Shown here: positions 20,352 through 30,866 of the stretch, in pieces
Layout: each line of letters starts with the position of its first letter
Position numbering within the stretch: the first letter of the stretch is position 1
Assembly: GCA_963556695.1 (NCBI GenBank)
Contig: CAUWAG010000003.1
Span: 1,798,001-1,862,000, forward strand
Source of the DNA: Anthostomella pinea
Lineage: Eukaryota; Ascomycota; Sordariomycetes; Xylariales; Xylariaceae
Direction of reading: 5' to 3'
Length of the DNA stretch: 64,000 bases
The notes under the pieces: generated by a model
Databases searched by the model: none
What the model saw: only the letters and a program-made list of their open reading frames with translations
What the model was told of the DNA's origin: nothing
Translations under genes and position numbers: made by a program

Positions 20352-21318
20352 GAACCTTGGAGAGCGAGCGCGAAAATGATGGAGATGACGGTGGCAGGGA
20401 TGCTACGGTCATAAATTAGGAACCTTGGATGGGGATCATCTTCGTTGTGATGGAGGGTATATAGGAGTGCTAGGCTTCCACTTGATCGTTCGCTAGCTGG
20501 GCAGCTGCGTTTTGGGCGCACATAGGATCGGAGACATCCCTCGCATTTTCAGGAGCATGTCGCTGACTGGAAAAGAGGAATTGGGTACGAAAAGCGAAAA
20601 GCGAATGGACTTGGATGAGATAGATCATCATACCAGCGATTTTGGAGTCGTCACTTCTTGGCATGGGGCTGCTTGTTCAGTATAGCGCAGCATCATGATA
20701 CATGGCAGAATTAAGTGGTATTCACACCACACAGAGTTCATCGTGATGACTGGAGTTTCGCACGTGCTGGTGATACTGGTTCGTTAAAGCACTCCAGGTA
20801 ATCACTGCTGCAGTATGTCACAACGCAGCCACCTCGTGACAAGGAAACATTCACCAGCCATGCAAAAGATTACATGTCGACAAGTTCTTCATTAGACTAA
20901 AGAACTCCTTACACCTATGCTATACACGCATGCGTCCACTACGGCAGAATTTGGGCATCGCCGATCGCCGATCGCCGATCAAACAGTCGTGAGTAAGGTC
21001 GGTGCCTGGACAGACCATCCATTCCCATCGTGGTCCATGAACTCCAGACCTAATGCATCGCATCATCCATCATGCTGGATGAAACGCACCCGTTACGCAG
21101 TGTGGTAATCCGCATTGCGCAAGCCGTGGACGCCAGTGCTATGCAAATGAAAGATATAAAGCAAGCCAGTAGTGAGTGGGCTGGCGCATGAATGAGTAGC
21201 CCAAGTTCCACATCGAGCCTTGTATTAAAGGAGGACCCTGACAAAAGTCTCAAACGAGGAGAGTGGAGACCCCGTATGGGTTCTGGAAGATAACTGGGTG
21301 AGAACCATTCACTTTAGA
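20352..21318. other. Intergenic between convergent CDC26 and TAF2
   Basis: About 1 kb of 3' flanks. Contains three tandem copies of ATCGCCG (20957-20980). No gene recognised. Confidence 0.45.
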
Positions 21319-24300
21319 CTAAGGAATTGGCTTCGTCTTCACCTTGATCTTCACCTTTGTCGACGGCGCCTTGGGTGCGGGTGGTGATGTAGGTGAATGA
21401 TTATTAGTGGGTGCGGGCTGGCCATTGGAGCCCGCAGACGGCAGGGGCTTGCGCATCTCCGGAAGAGGTTTTCGTGGCTTGCCGCTTCCACCGGATGGCG
21501 GCTGAGCCATCGGTTGTGACGCAGGGATTGGTGTCGATGACTTCTGCGAAGACAGTATAGGAGACGACGAAACCGGGCCAAATCCTGCAGCCCCGGGAGG
21601 AGGTCTTGCGGCCGTGGGTTGCGAAGCGCTGATGCTTGGCTTTTCGGCTTTGGCATGTTTGGGTGTAGCTCTGATCGAAGCTGACTCTGGAGTCCCGACA
21701 GTCCCTTTCTGGTGCCTGAGTTTGTCCCAGTCCTTGAACTTAACAGTGACCAATTTCCTACTTGGTCCCGTGGAAGAGCCGGATAGACGACTCGGCAACC
21801 GATTTCTAATCTTGGAAGTGTCGAGCTTGACCATCTTCGTCGGCCGGGGACCCTCGCTTTCTGTGCTCGCCCGCTTCGGTGGTCGGGACAAGTTGGCGGG
21901 TGCGAGATTTCCATTGCCGTTGACCTTGGGCGGTGGCGACGGCTTGAATCCCGATTGCTGGAGTTCAATGGTAGGCCGCACTGAGCCCTGAACTGAGATA
22001 CTATCCCGGTTGGTCTCGCTCTTCTTCACCGCCGAAATGCTGTCCCATTGAGGCTCGCCCTTCTTCGCAGCGGAGAGACTATCCCGGTGGGAGCTGCTCC
22101 TCTTGACAGCTGAGACACTGTCACGATGGGCCTCACCCTTCTTGGCAGCCGAAACATTGTCACGATGAGCCTCACCCTTCTTCCCAGCTGAGATACTATT
22201 GCGGCGGAACTCGCTCTTCTTCCCAGCTGAGATGCTGTCGCGGTGGGACTCGCTCTTGTTCTTCTTCCCAGTTGAGATACTATCGCGGTGGGGCTCGCTC
22301 TTCTTCACAGTCTTCTCCGCAGCCTTCTCCTGGGAGGCTGCTGGAGTGGCTGCTCGAGGGGTAGCTGCCCGTGGCTTGGCGACAGAGACAGATGTTCTCG
22401 GCGGAATGACCACTTGATTCGGCGTAATGAGGGCCGGCTTTGGCGCAGTAACAGTGACGGAAGGTTTGGCAGGAAGGTTGGCTGCTGCTGCCACCGTAGC
22501 TGGCAGAGGAGCAGGAGCGGGAAGAGGCTGGCTAGCTACGGGAACAACAATCTTGCTAATGCTTGCATTCCTGTTTAGATTTAAAGTGATAGTTCGTTTC
22601 GGCTCGGGCTTCGGTGGCGCTGGTGGGGAGGCGAAGATCTTGCGTGGTTTCGTTCTGAAGTGTCGGTTGAAGTGGATAAGACACTTCTGACCTCGGATCC
22701 GCTCGCCACGCCTGGCGGTCCAATATACTGGATAGTTGAACTTCAGCAACAGCGACTGGTCCTCTTCGACCAGCAGGGAGCAGAGTTCCAGCATATTGAT
22801 TCGCTCTGCCACTGTGAGAACAGGCGAGTCCATCGTCTTCCAGATAGCCTCTTGCAAGTGCTCATCATCTGTAGTTTCTTCCTTCAAGGCTGCAAGGGCG
22901 ACAGCGAGATCCTCTTTGCGAGCCTTTGCCTTCTTCCTGGCATCGATTATCTCGTTGTCCTGCTCGACAATGAGGTCATCCTCGTTCGATTCCGGTGGCG
23001 TCTGTTTGCCGGCTTCGGCATTCTCGCCAATGGCGATGCTGGCGAGACCGCGGCACAATGCCTTGAAGAGTTTGTCTCGCACGAATGGCGAAGGGTCAGT
23101 GCCAACCAAGATCAGGAAGAGTCGCAGGAAGGCTGGATGGGCCAGAAAGTCAAGTTCCACCAGCGCCTCGCAGGCTTGAATGCGAACGACGTCGCAGTTC
23201 CTATCTTGCAAGTATTGGACGAACGTCCCGGGCGCCGTGGGGATGACCTTGGCCTTCATCATGATACATAAGGCGTCCAGAGCAGCGACGGTGAAGCAGT
23301 TCTGAAACGACGGAGAGAACTCGTCCATTCTACGGTACCGTTCGATCTCCGCGAGAGCCGCCTCGGTGAACTCTTCTGGCTCCGTGTCCACCGCCTCTGC
23401 CTCTGCTATCAGCTCGTCCTCATCTCCGTCTCCAAACGACATCGACATTGCCATCTGTGGCTTTGCCTTACTCTCGTCGGCAACCTGGCACAGCGCAAGT
23501 GCTTTTATTAGTTTGCAGATATACATCTGATCGGAGTAGACGTTTTCCGTGTTGTTGTTGGCTTGCAGCTGCTCGAGTATGAACCTGCGGGCCTCCTTCG
23601 GGCATTTGCCATTGTTATCTCGGATGCGAGCCACGGCTCCTGGGATGGCACTTTGGACCATGTATTGACGTTTATCCGCGAAGTTGTTCGGACGAGGAGT
23701 ATACGTTCCAGGATAGCAGAAGAAATATTGGAACGCCTTTGTGAGGTGTCTGAGTCCTATCCAGTCCACCTGGTCCTGGGCCGCATGCCGAGGAAGTTCC
23801 TCGGCTGCCATGACGCGAATACCGTAGAAGTATCGAGGATCTAGTAATGTCCGACAGAGGATGGTGGACACGAGGGGATGGGGGCCTGATTTCTCGTAGC
23901 TTCGGTGCAGGTAGAGCATTGAGTCTTGTTGAGCAGCAACATCTCTGTCCTGCTGCAACTGCGAGGCGTACATGTACGGCGGCAGGTTCGTCTGTATCTC
24001 GCATAACCACTCGAAATCTGCGTCCATTCGAATCCACTCGTAGGATTCCTGGTCCATCTTGTGTTCGGTCTCTTCGTCCCACTCCCGAAAGTCCCACTCC
24101 TCCACGTCGTCTGCCTGCTGCATGACATCGCCCAAGTAGTAGAGCTCCTTCCCGCCGTCTTCGTTGTTGGCTTTCAAATTGTTCGCCAAGGCCCTTTCAC
24201 GATTTCGGCGGTTCCTCTTAAGCCGCTTGTATTTCGTGTTGTAGGGTATCTCAAACTTGACCGTCTTGGCAGACTCTTCCCGAATTTCGACTATGTGTTC

Positions 24301-26361
24301 GTAAGGCGTGCCATCGGCTTCATGAATTCTAATCGTCATAGGGCCTGTGAAGGCATGTTGCATCTCGCCCTCGTAGACAGCGTGCGTATCCTCCCGCACG
24401 TCTCTCCAGAAGTCATCCTTATTAATGGGTCTGGTTGTGGAGGCAACAGTGTCCTGGATTTGTCGAACGGTCATTTCGACGCATAACCTCTTCTTATTAA
24501 AACGCTGGTGAACGTCGAATCTCGGGCAGCCAGAGCCAACGACCCACTGATTCCAGAAGCTCTCCAACCTCGTGCTGCCCACCTTTTCGCACGCTTTGCG
24601 AAATGCCTCTGACCCAAGAACCTCATCAGATGCTTGGCCCGACGTGTTGGCTTTGCTGACCATCCGGGATATTATCCGGGAGATACCAGCAGAGCCAGAC
24701 GATTTTGAAAGGCGGCGATCCAATATGAATAGGACAAGTGGGGCTTTGAGATTCAAGAAGTCAACCTCGAAACTGCCGAGGTAGAGATGTTCCCCCAGAT
24801 CCTGTAAAGAAGGTCGCCTCATGTCGATATCAACGAGCCGGTCTGCCATAGTCTTCACGCGGAATCTGAAGGCGTTGTTGCCACACAGCGTCTTCATAAA
24901 GTAATCCGTCATGAACCATGCGATGCCCACGACGAGCCATATATCTGACTTCATGTTCGGCACGATGTTGACTCCGAACCATTGGCTTGCGAGTGAGTAG
25001 ACCAGTGTTCTTGTGGTCTCGATCTCCGTATCCACAATTTCTTCGGGGTAGAGAAGTCGATTGCTGCACATGGAGAAGGCGCACAGAGAAATGCTTTCCT
25101 CGACCATGTCATCGACAAAGCAGACCTTGTAACTCTCGAAAGGATACCGGCCAAAGTGAAGCACGAAATGATCCACAGCCGTGACCAGAGCTGCACACGT
25201 GTTCCTCACCAGTTCTGCGCGACCTGGCAGACAGTAACCGTGGACTTTGGCGGCACTAACACCAAGCCTGGTGTCATCTTCCTCGCTCCTGAACTCCGAC
25301 CACAGGTCCACATGCTCAAACGGTCCAACGGCAAACCCGATGTGCTTAGCTGCCTTGTTCTTGTCGATCTCGAAGGTCATCGTTTTCTTGGTCTCATCGT
25401 CCTTGTTGATGACCTCGCCAGTCAGATATCCAGAGCAGACAACAGTCATCTCAAGGAGTTTGTCCTCCTCAGTAAGCCGGTATTCGCGTCTTCTCGGCTC
25501 CTCCTCGCCATGCTTCCGTTTCTGGCTGTCAATAGCAGCAGCAGTGCCCTTATATTGTTGCTGGGTCGCGAGGGCCTGTTGGAATGCATCGCCAAGGGTC
25601 CGCGGGCAGGTAATAGAGATCTTCCACGAGTTCCGGCTACCAGGATCGTCGATGCATGGAAAGATGGAAGATGCGGTTCCAGGTTCAACAGAATGACGCG
25701 TGTAGACGTGCGGATATCGAAGGTCGGCCTCATCCACACCTACAAACTGCAGACCATCCTGAACATTTCTCAACTTGAAAGGGATGCTGATCCTATAACC
25801 ACCGACGGTACCATCAGAGTTGAGCAGCAAGTCTTGCTGGGCTGACTTCAACGAGTCGCGATTCTTCTTGATTACTTCGTCGGCACTAGGTAATTTGACT
25901 CGGATGGATCCGTCAAGCGGCGCGCAACAGTGAAAATCGTGGTCAAGGGCTGACACCTCTTTTCGTCGATGGTGTAGCAGCGGGTGCATGCGGTCTTTCC
26001 TAACCCCCCATTGCGGTGCTGACCACTTGTAGCTTTCAGGTGTCCGAGCAAAGTCGCAAGGATCGCGGTACGATGCCTCCACCTCACAGTTGCTAACGGT
26101 AATCTTCTTGACATCGATTTCGCATTGGCGCGCGTCGATAAAGATCTCAGGAACCTCAGAGATGGGAGCGGTCGGGCCAAACAGGATGTGAGACTGGCCC
26201 TGGATGCACTGCTCGCGGAAATCGATCTCGAGCTCGACAGTCTGGTGCAGAACGACGTAGGAACGTGGCGGAGTATTGTCGATCGGAGGTTCAACAGTCG
26301 GGGGAGGAGACTCGACTGCGACGAGGGGCTCTGACTCCACGAGACCAGGCATTTCCGGCAT
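21319..26361 (-). CDS. TAF2: TFIID subunit TAF2 (inactive M1-aminopeptidase-like)
   Basis: Single-exon gene of 1,680 residues (yeast Tsm1 about 1,400). TAF2 is the TFIID subunit that contacts promoter DNA around the initiator. The N-terminal aminopeptidase-like body is clear: VVLHQTVELEIDF near residue 35-48, SSIFPCIDDPGSRNSWKIS, FGRYPFESYKVCFVDD and SLASQWFGV (456-464). The catalytic HExxH zinc motif of true M1 enzymes is absent at the expected site upstream of the QWFG residues, as in other TAF2 proteins. A HEAT-like C-terminal region follows (to about 1,240). The fungal-specific tail is disordered and Pro/Ser/Lys-rich and contains an eight-copy repeat (separate entry). The start MPEMPGLVESEPL is the only ATG upstream of the conserved domain in this frame. 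It is convergent with CDC26. Frame intact. Confidence 0.95.
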   Translation of the reverse strand: MPEMPGLVESEPLVAVESPPPTVEPPIDNTPPRSYVVLHQTVELEIDFREQCIQGQSHILFGPTAPISEVPEIFIDARQCEIDVKKITVSNCEVEASYRDPCDFARTPESYKWSAPQWGVRKDRMHPLLHHRRKEVSALDHDFHCCAPLDGSIRVKLPSADEVIKKNRDSLKSAQQDLLLNSDGTVGGYRISIPFKLRNVQDGLQFVGVDEADLRYPHVYTRHSVEPGTASSIFPCIDDPGSRNSWKISITCPRTLGDAFQQALATQQQYKGTAAAIDSQKRKHGEEEPRRREYRLTEEDKLLEMTVVCSGYLTGEVINKDDETKKTMTFEIDKNKAAKHIGFAVGPFEHVDLWSEFRSEEDDTRLGVSAAKVHGYCLPGRAELVRNTCAALVTAVDHFVLHFGRYPFESYKVCFVDDMVEESISLCAFSMCSNRLLYPEEIVDTEIETTRTLVYSLASQWFGVNIVPNMKSDIWLVVGIAWFMTDYFMKTLCGNNAFRFRVKTMADRLVDIDMRRPSLQDLGEHLYLGSFEVDFLNLKAPLVLFILDRRLSKSSGSAGISRIISRMVSKANTSGQASDEVLGSEAFRKACEKVGSTRLESFWNQWVVGSGCPRFDVHQRFNKKRLCVEMTVRQIQDTVASTTRPINKDDFWRDVREDTHAVYEGEMQHAFTGPMTIRIHEADGTPYEHIVEIREESAKTVKFEIPYNTKYKRLKRNRRNRERALANNLKANNEDGGKELYYLGDVMQQADDVEEWDFREWDEETEHKMDQESYEWIRMDADFEWLCEIQTNLPPYMYASQLQQDRDVAAQQDSMLYLHRSYEKSGPHPLVSTILCRTLLDPRYFYGIRVMAAEELPRHAAQDQVDWIGLRHLTKAFQYFFCYPGTYTPRPNNFADKRQYMVQSAIPGAVARIRDNNGKCPKEARRFILEQLQANNNTENVYSDQMYICKLIKALALCQVADESKAKPQMAMSMSFGDGDEDELIAEAEAVDTEPEEFTEAALAEIERYRRMDEFSPSFQNCFTVAALDALCIMMKAKVIPTAPGTFVQYLQDRNCDVVRIQACEALVELDFLAHPAFLRLFLILVGTDPSPFVRDKLFKALCRGLASIAIGENAEAGKQTPPESNEDDLIVEQDNEIIDARKKAKARKEDLAVALAALKEETTDDEHLQEAIWKTMDSPVLTVAERINMLELCSLLVEEDQSLLLKFNYPVYWTARRGERIRGQKCLIHFNRHFRTKPRKIFASPPAPPKPEPKRTITLNLNRNASISKIVVPVASQPLPAPAPLPATVAAAANLPAKPSVTVTAPKPALITPNQVVIPPRTSVSVAKPRAATPRAATPAASQEKAAEKTVKKSEPHRDSISTGKKNKSESHRDSISAGKKSEFRRNSISAGKKGEAHRDNVSAAKKGEAHRDSVSAVKRSSSHRDSLSAAKKGEPQWDSISAVKKSETNRDSISVQGSVRPTIELQQSGFKPSPPPKVNGNGNLAPANLSRPPKRASTESEGPRPTKMVKLDTSKIRNRLPSRLSGSSTGPSRKLVTVKFKDWDKLRHQKGTVGTPESASIRATPKHAKAEKPSISASQPTAARPPPGAAGFGPVSSSPILSSQKSSTPIPASQPMAQPPSGGSGKPRKPLPEMRKPLPSAGSNGQPAPTNNHSPTSPPAPKAPSTKVKIKVKTKPIP
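21988..22305 (-). repeat. 39-bp tandem repeat (8 units) in TAF2, encoding a 13-residue Lys/Ser motif
   Basis: Residues about 1353-1458 of TAF2 consist of eight units with consensus K-K-G/S-E-x-H-R-D-S-I-S-A-x (seven of 13 and one of 15 residues). Each unit has a basic pair, then an RDS-I/V/L-S core resembling a phosphorylatable R-x-S site. DNA units are diverged but share CTTCTTC..GCTGAGA.ACTATC..CGGTGG. Purely coding; not CRISPR. Confidence 0.9.
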
Positions 26362-27996
26362 CGGGGCGACCGTATTGGGGTCAAGTAGCTTTATTCATTG
26401 GTGAACGTGGCAGACCAAGGGTCATGCTAAGGGTGTAGACTATAGTAGTAATCTGGCAATACCAAAGAGGGAAACCTGTTCTGGTGTACCAGAAGTACGA
26501 AGAGGTGGTCGAGGTCGGCGACGCAGAGCCGCGTGCTGTAGTAGCGGTGCGCGTTGAGGTATAGACTGCTGGCCAACCAAGGCAAGGCCTGATCGAGTGC
26601 CTGCTGCGTAGCAGGATCAAAGATGCGCACGACTCGCAGACGCAGATGCAGATGCAGATGGAGTGCGAGCCCGCGAGGAGGGCAGCCAAGCACGCAGACG
26701 AGGGGGACTGGGTGCGCACCCGTGATCTTGAATCGCCGTCGCCTTGCAGAGAGGCTGCGAAGAGTGTTGCTACCGGCCGAGTAGAGAGTGGTTCGCAGGT
26801 TCGCTGGTTCGGCAGTGGTGGTGAGGGTTGGTACGCGATCGTCAGCCTTGCCTCCCAAGGTTCTTGATTTAATTTGGAGGAGACGGGAGCTGCTGCTGGC
26901 CGCGGCGAAACATCCTTAAGGTTAGCTTGCCTTCAGGGTTGGACCGTGACGCGGAGGCACCCCACCCATCCAGCATGAGTGGTCCGTGCACTAGCCGCGG
27001 CTTTGAAAGGTACCTAGGTACCTGGCACGCGTCTTTACGAATTGCAGTGGCGTCCACAGATTCTGTTGAATACGAGGGTCAATTGATTGAGTGTATTGTG
27101 ATGTTGTGGTCGAGCACTGTCTATCTGTGTACGAGTTTTCAGTACTAGTTTTTGCCCTGGTGGCTGGTCGCAGTCTAGTGCGCTGTCATCCACGTGACAT
27201 GGTCAGTGCATAGCCCAAATAGTGCGCTGGTATCTGACAGATTCTCTCTACCATTGTGCCTTTTGGTAGCTTTCCCAGATGCTGATAAATCACAAGTCTT
27301 GTTGTAATCTATCAGTTGTCTGGGTGGTGCTTGATTAACAGGTCGGATGGAAAGAATTCCATCCGAGATGTATCTAAATACCTAAATTACAGTGGTGATA
27401 CCTGGGGCAACAAAGGGTTGCCAGGCAGCCTTCATCAGGTAACCTCCAACATATCTGGTGGGGTTACCAGAATACTCCATGTGGGTCCATGCACTGGATC
27501 CACACCATGCTTCTCAAATTTTAGGTCCCCGCCAGCTGTCAGAACACTCAATTGCTAGCCCTTTATACTGCTGGCTTTTTAGGCGGTCAAGATCTGGACG
27601 GACGAACCGTCCGGACATACATGCACTTGTTCTTCATCCAGTCAGACTTGTGTGAGGAGCAGGGCTGGTCAGAGTACCATATGGACAGGATGACCACTGC
27701 GGGTGAGCCTGTCATAACTCGTGGCACTATGCCACGGCTAGATCACTGTGAAATTTAGGAATGGTCTGTATGGGAAGAGAGATAAGGCATAGCTGATGGA
27801 TCCCACCTAGGTAAATAGGTAGGAAAGGGACCTCTGACAGCTAACATGTGATCCCAGAGGACGACATCATAACAAGGCTAAGTACGCCACGGTTATGATA
27901 TCTAACAATCACATGGCAACAGTTGAGAGTCTCTTAGGCCAACTAGCACTAAGTACTAACTTACTGTAGCTGCCGTGGTGGACATATAGAGACAAT
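26362..27996. other. TAF2 upstream region and gene-poor transition to the transposon block
   Basis: Holds the TAF2 promoter. Overlapping minus-strand frames at 26381-26858 include a CAGATG microsatellite (about 26643-26660); one reads for 143 codons but has no recognisable domain, so I do not call it a gene. The perfect palindrome GGTACCTAGGTACC lies at 27009-27022. No other feature supported. Confidence 0.4.
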
Positions 27997-28001
27997 ATAA
28001 C

Positions 28002-28212
28002 TGTCACGGCGAGCGTACTGAGGAGCTGGGACATGGCCGGCAGCAAGCAGCTATTACTCTATTGACGAGAATATCAAGACTAGAGAGGAAAGGAAGAGAG
28101 AGAGAGATAGGTACAGTGGGAGGTTGCCCCTTTAAGGGGATCCTCTGGTCAGATCCTTCCCCTATTAGGAAGTATCCACTTGTCATGTGGGAAGGTCTGT
28201 GCAAGCCGTCAC
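28002..28212. mobile_element. Solo LTR, family 1, copy A
   Basis: A 211-bp element beginning TGTCACGGCGAGC and ending GCCGTCACA (TG...CA ends, short inverted termini). It is flanked by a perfect 5-bp duplication ATAAC (27997-28001 and 28213-28217). It is the reverse complement of the element at 44,897-45,108, including an AGAGAGAGAGA tract and a CCCCTTTAAGGGGATCC palindrome. No internal retrotransposon sequence adjoins, so I read it as an LTR left by recombination. Family (gypsy or copia) cannot be told. Confidence 0.88.
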
Positions 28213-28497
28213 AATAACAGTATTGGTTTCTTTTGAACAACATTAAGCTTTATAATAAATCAACTAAAATACGTACAAGCTTAAAACAAAATGAAAGTAA
28301 AAGAAAAACGTTTTAATAAGTTATTAGTTAACGTTTAATGTTTATTTTTACAAAGAATAGTATTTTATTTTAAATTTTAAATTTTAACCAGGTTGTATAT
28401 AATATAAAATAAAGAATAAAACATATATAAGTGGATATTATTAGTTTTTACGTTTTGAATTAAGAAAATATGGTTTAAATATTAACATAAATATAAG
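28213..28497. other. AT-rich block between solo LTRs (RIP-like)
   Basis: About 285 bp almost without G or C (long runs such as TTTTAAATTTTAAATTTTAA), with no open frame. Composition contrasts sharply with the GC-richer flanks and fits a repeat stripped by C-to-T mutation. The origin of the sequence is not recognisable. Confidence 0.7.
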
Positions 28498-28690
28498 TAT
28501 GACGGTCCATCCACCTGGTCCTTGGTCAGGTGACGCACCAGGTCACGTGTAGATTAGATAAGGAAGGAACGGGACCACTACTTAAGGTGTGTGCTGCGCA
28601 CACCACCTTGCTGGCTTCCTTTTCCTTCCTCACGTTGTTATTTTCATAATCAATCCCAGATTGCAACACACCGCCGCAGGCATCGTGACA
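28498..28690. mobile_element. Probable solo LTR, family 2
   Basis: A 193-bp segment from TATGACGGTCC to CATCGTGACA, flanked on both sides by ATAAG (28493-28497 and 28691-28695). The right end ...GTGACA mirrors a left end TGTGAC if the second base (A) was once G, which is a RIP-type change. No second copy is in the window, so the family rests on ends and target duplication only. Confidence 0.6.
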
Positions 28691-28702
28691 ATAAGGTTTA
28701 AC

Positions 28703-28906
28703 TGTTGGATCCATGCGATTCCAGCCTGCAGACCATCTATACCAGGACCCACATGTATGATTAGATAAGAGATTAGATACCGGGCTGCAACGTCACTTAG
28801 CCAGACCTTCAGGTTCAGCTAGACCTCCCAATCCAACCATCAGCAACATCATGACCTTGACCCAATACTCGAGTATTATGATTGATCGTTCAAGCCTGTT
28901 CCAACA
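28703..28906. mobile_element. Solo LTR, family 3, copy A
   Basis: A 204-bp element from TGTTGGATCCATG to GCCTGTTCCAACA (inverted TGTTGG/CCAACA ends). It shares most of its length with 63,237-63,438. The flanks do not show a clear 5-bp duplication (TTAAC versus TTATT), so one side has probably been altered. Confidence 0.75.
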
Positions 28907-29020
28907 TTATTAATAATATTTTCTTACGATAATAAAGTTATATATAGCGCGAAATAAGATTTAACGCTAAATCTACTTTGTCTTATTTAAGAATTACATA
29001 TAACGTAGGTCACAAGCGAG

Positions 29021-29050
29021 CGGCAATTACAAGCGAGCGGCAACTTTTCA
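29021..29050 (+). repeat. Left terminal inverted repeat of the pogo element, inner part
   Basis: Inner part of the left inverted repeat with the second CAAGCGAGCGGCAA copy; matched by GGTGAAAAGTTGCCGCTCGC at the right end (30813 onward). The doubled 14-bp motif is a likely transposase binding site (inference). Confidence 0.8.
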
Positions 29051-29100
29051 CCAGCCACCCAACCTTTCAATCAAGGCTCCTAATTGATCAACCAACAATA

Positions 29101-30756
29101 ATGGCATTGCGTTATAGCGAATCAGACTTACAGCTTGCTGTCCAAGCTAAGCGACGCGACCCTCATATTACCATTGGCAAGCTTTCTAAGACTTTCTATG
29201 TCCCATACAATACCTTGAAGGCTAGAATCGCCGGCCGACCATCACGACGCGATAGCATGCCTAATTCTTTGAAACTTACGGTTTCTGAAGAGAATGCCAT
29301 TTGTTCCTTCATAATCGACCTGGATGCGCGAGCATTTCCGCCCCGGTACACTTATGTTGAAGATATGGCAAATCAATTGTTGGCGGCGCGCGGGGCTGGA
29401 CGCGTTGGAAAGAACTGGACGGCGAACTTCATCAAACGTACACCAGGCCTCCGGACGCGTTTTCATCGGAGGATGGACTACGAGAGGGTCTTGAACGAAG
29501 ATCCGGACGCGTATCGCGCGTGGTTTTGCCAAGTTGCGGCAGCAATCGCGAAACATGGTATCCAAGACGCGGATATTTACAACTTCGACGAGACTGGGTT
29601 TATGATGGGCATTATTGGGTCCGGCATGGTCATTACAAGCGCCGAAAGACGTGGTAGGCCTAGACAAGCCCAGCAAGGCAACAGGGAATGGTCTACAGCA
29701 ATTTCTGCTGTCAATGCTGATGGTTGGGTGGTCCCGCCGTTCATCATTCTACAGGGCAAAACCCACCTCGCGTCATGGTATCGCGACACGACATTACCAC
29801 GCGATTAGAAGGTGGCCGTGTCCGATAATGGGTGGACTACGAACGAGATTGGGTTGGAATGGATTCGGCATTTTGACAAGTATACCAGACCGCGTATGAC
29901 TGCCGGTAAACGCCTCCTCATCCTAGATGGTCACGAAAGCCACCATTCCCAGATCTTTGAGAGATATTGCCAGAATAACAGCATTATTACCCTTTGTATG
30001 CCTGCCCACTCGTCACACAGGCTCCAGCCTTTAGATGTCAGTTGTTTTAGCCCGCTCAAACGAGCGTACGGTCGCATGATTGAGGATCTTATGCGGTGTC
30101 ATATAACCCATATTTCGAAGGAGGACTTCCTTGCAGCGTTTTGTGAAGCACACAACGCTGCTATGACGCCAGGGAACATTCGAGCAGGTTTCAGTGCCAC
30201 TGGGCTTGTTCCTTTTGACCCAGAAAGTGTCATTTTGAAACTGGATGCTGTCGCTGTCGTACGAACACCGTCGCCAGACCCCAATCTGCCACCCACTACT
30301 TGGACTTCGAAGACGCCTACCACCATCAACGAAGCGGTCAACCAATCGGTTCATATCCGAAATCGAGTCAGAAACCACCAGGGAAGCTCACCTACATCAA
30401 TAATTGATGCGTTGAGCTCGTTTTCAAAGGCTACATACGGTCTTATGCACAAGGTTGCTTTGGTTGATTCCCGGGTCCGCGAGCTAGAGGAGGCCAATCA
30501 CCTACTAAGTAAACGCCGGAGGACAAAAAACAAACGTCTAGTGAAAGGAGGAGTACTTTCTATTGAAGATGCAGTAGGTCTCCAGGCTGTAAAGGATGGT
30601 GGTGAGCTGGCAAGACAGGAAATGGGTGAAGGTAGTCGTCGTCCGAGGAGGGCGGCAGCGCGTGAGCGACGTTGTGACGTTTGTGGCAACACTGGCCATA
30701 ATGCGCGAACTTGTACAATAGAGATAGAAACGTCTGAAGAAGAAGAATCCGATTGA
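29101..30756 (+). pseudogene. Fot1/pogo transposase with a single in-frame stop
   Basis: DDE-family transposase of 551 codons plus stop. The N-terminal psq-type helix-turn-helix (about 5-45, IGKLSKTFYVPYNTLKARI) and a CENP-B-like DNA-binding region (to about 140) precede the catalytic core. Catalytic Asp residues are D163 (NFDETGF), D276 (LILDGHESHHS) and D312 (LQPLDVSCF), a DD35D arrangement. The tail has a CCHC zinc knuckle (525-538). The only break is TAG at 29806-29808, between LPRD and KVAVSDNGWTTN. The family usually has Trp there (D-W-x-x-x-S-x-NGW), so TGG-to-TAG is the simplest reading, a G-to-A change as RIP would give on the other strand. Everything else is intact, suggesting recent arrival. 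Confidence 0.92.
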
Positions 30757-30866
30757 TTAGATTGAATTAAATGCGTTGTGGTCGAGTTATTTGACATGTT
30801 GGTTAGAAGATTGGTGAAAAGTTGCCGCTCGCTTGTAATTGCCGCTCGCTTGTGACCTACGTTATA

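Larger units (their letters stand above)
29001..30864 (+). mobile_element. Fot1/pogo-type DNA transposon, complete with terminal inverted repeats
   Basis: Terminal inverted repeats of about 50 bp match base for base: TAACGTAGGTCACAAGCGAG at the left end and its reverse complement at the right end (inner limit GGTGAAAAG). Each contains two direct copies of CAAGCGAGCGGCAA. The ends are flanked by TA (28999-29000 and 30865-30866), the pogo target duplication. Length about 1.86 kb, normal for Fot1-like elements. It carries one transposase gene with one stop. It sits in an AT-rich patch that looks like older repeat DNA. Confidence 0.93.

Noticed and set aside
21988..22305. Regularly spaced repeats resembling a CRISPR array
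   Set aside because: Period is 39 bp with no spacers, in frame within TAF2; it is a coding repeat in a eukaryote.
26427..26858. 143-codon minus-strand frame upstream of TAF2
   Set aside because: Contains a CAGATG microsatellite read as Leu-His repeats, has no known domain and ends before TAF2; not enough to call a gene.
29101..29808. Pogo transposase as two separate genes split at TAG
   Set aside because: Both halves are in one frame, together make one DD35D core, and the missing residue is a conserved Trp position.
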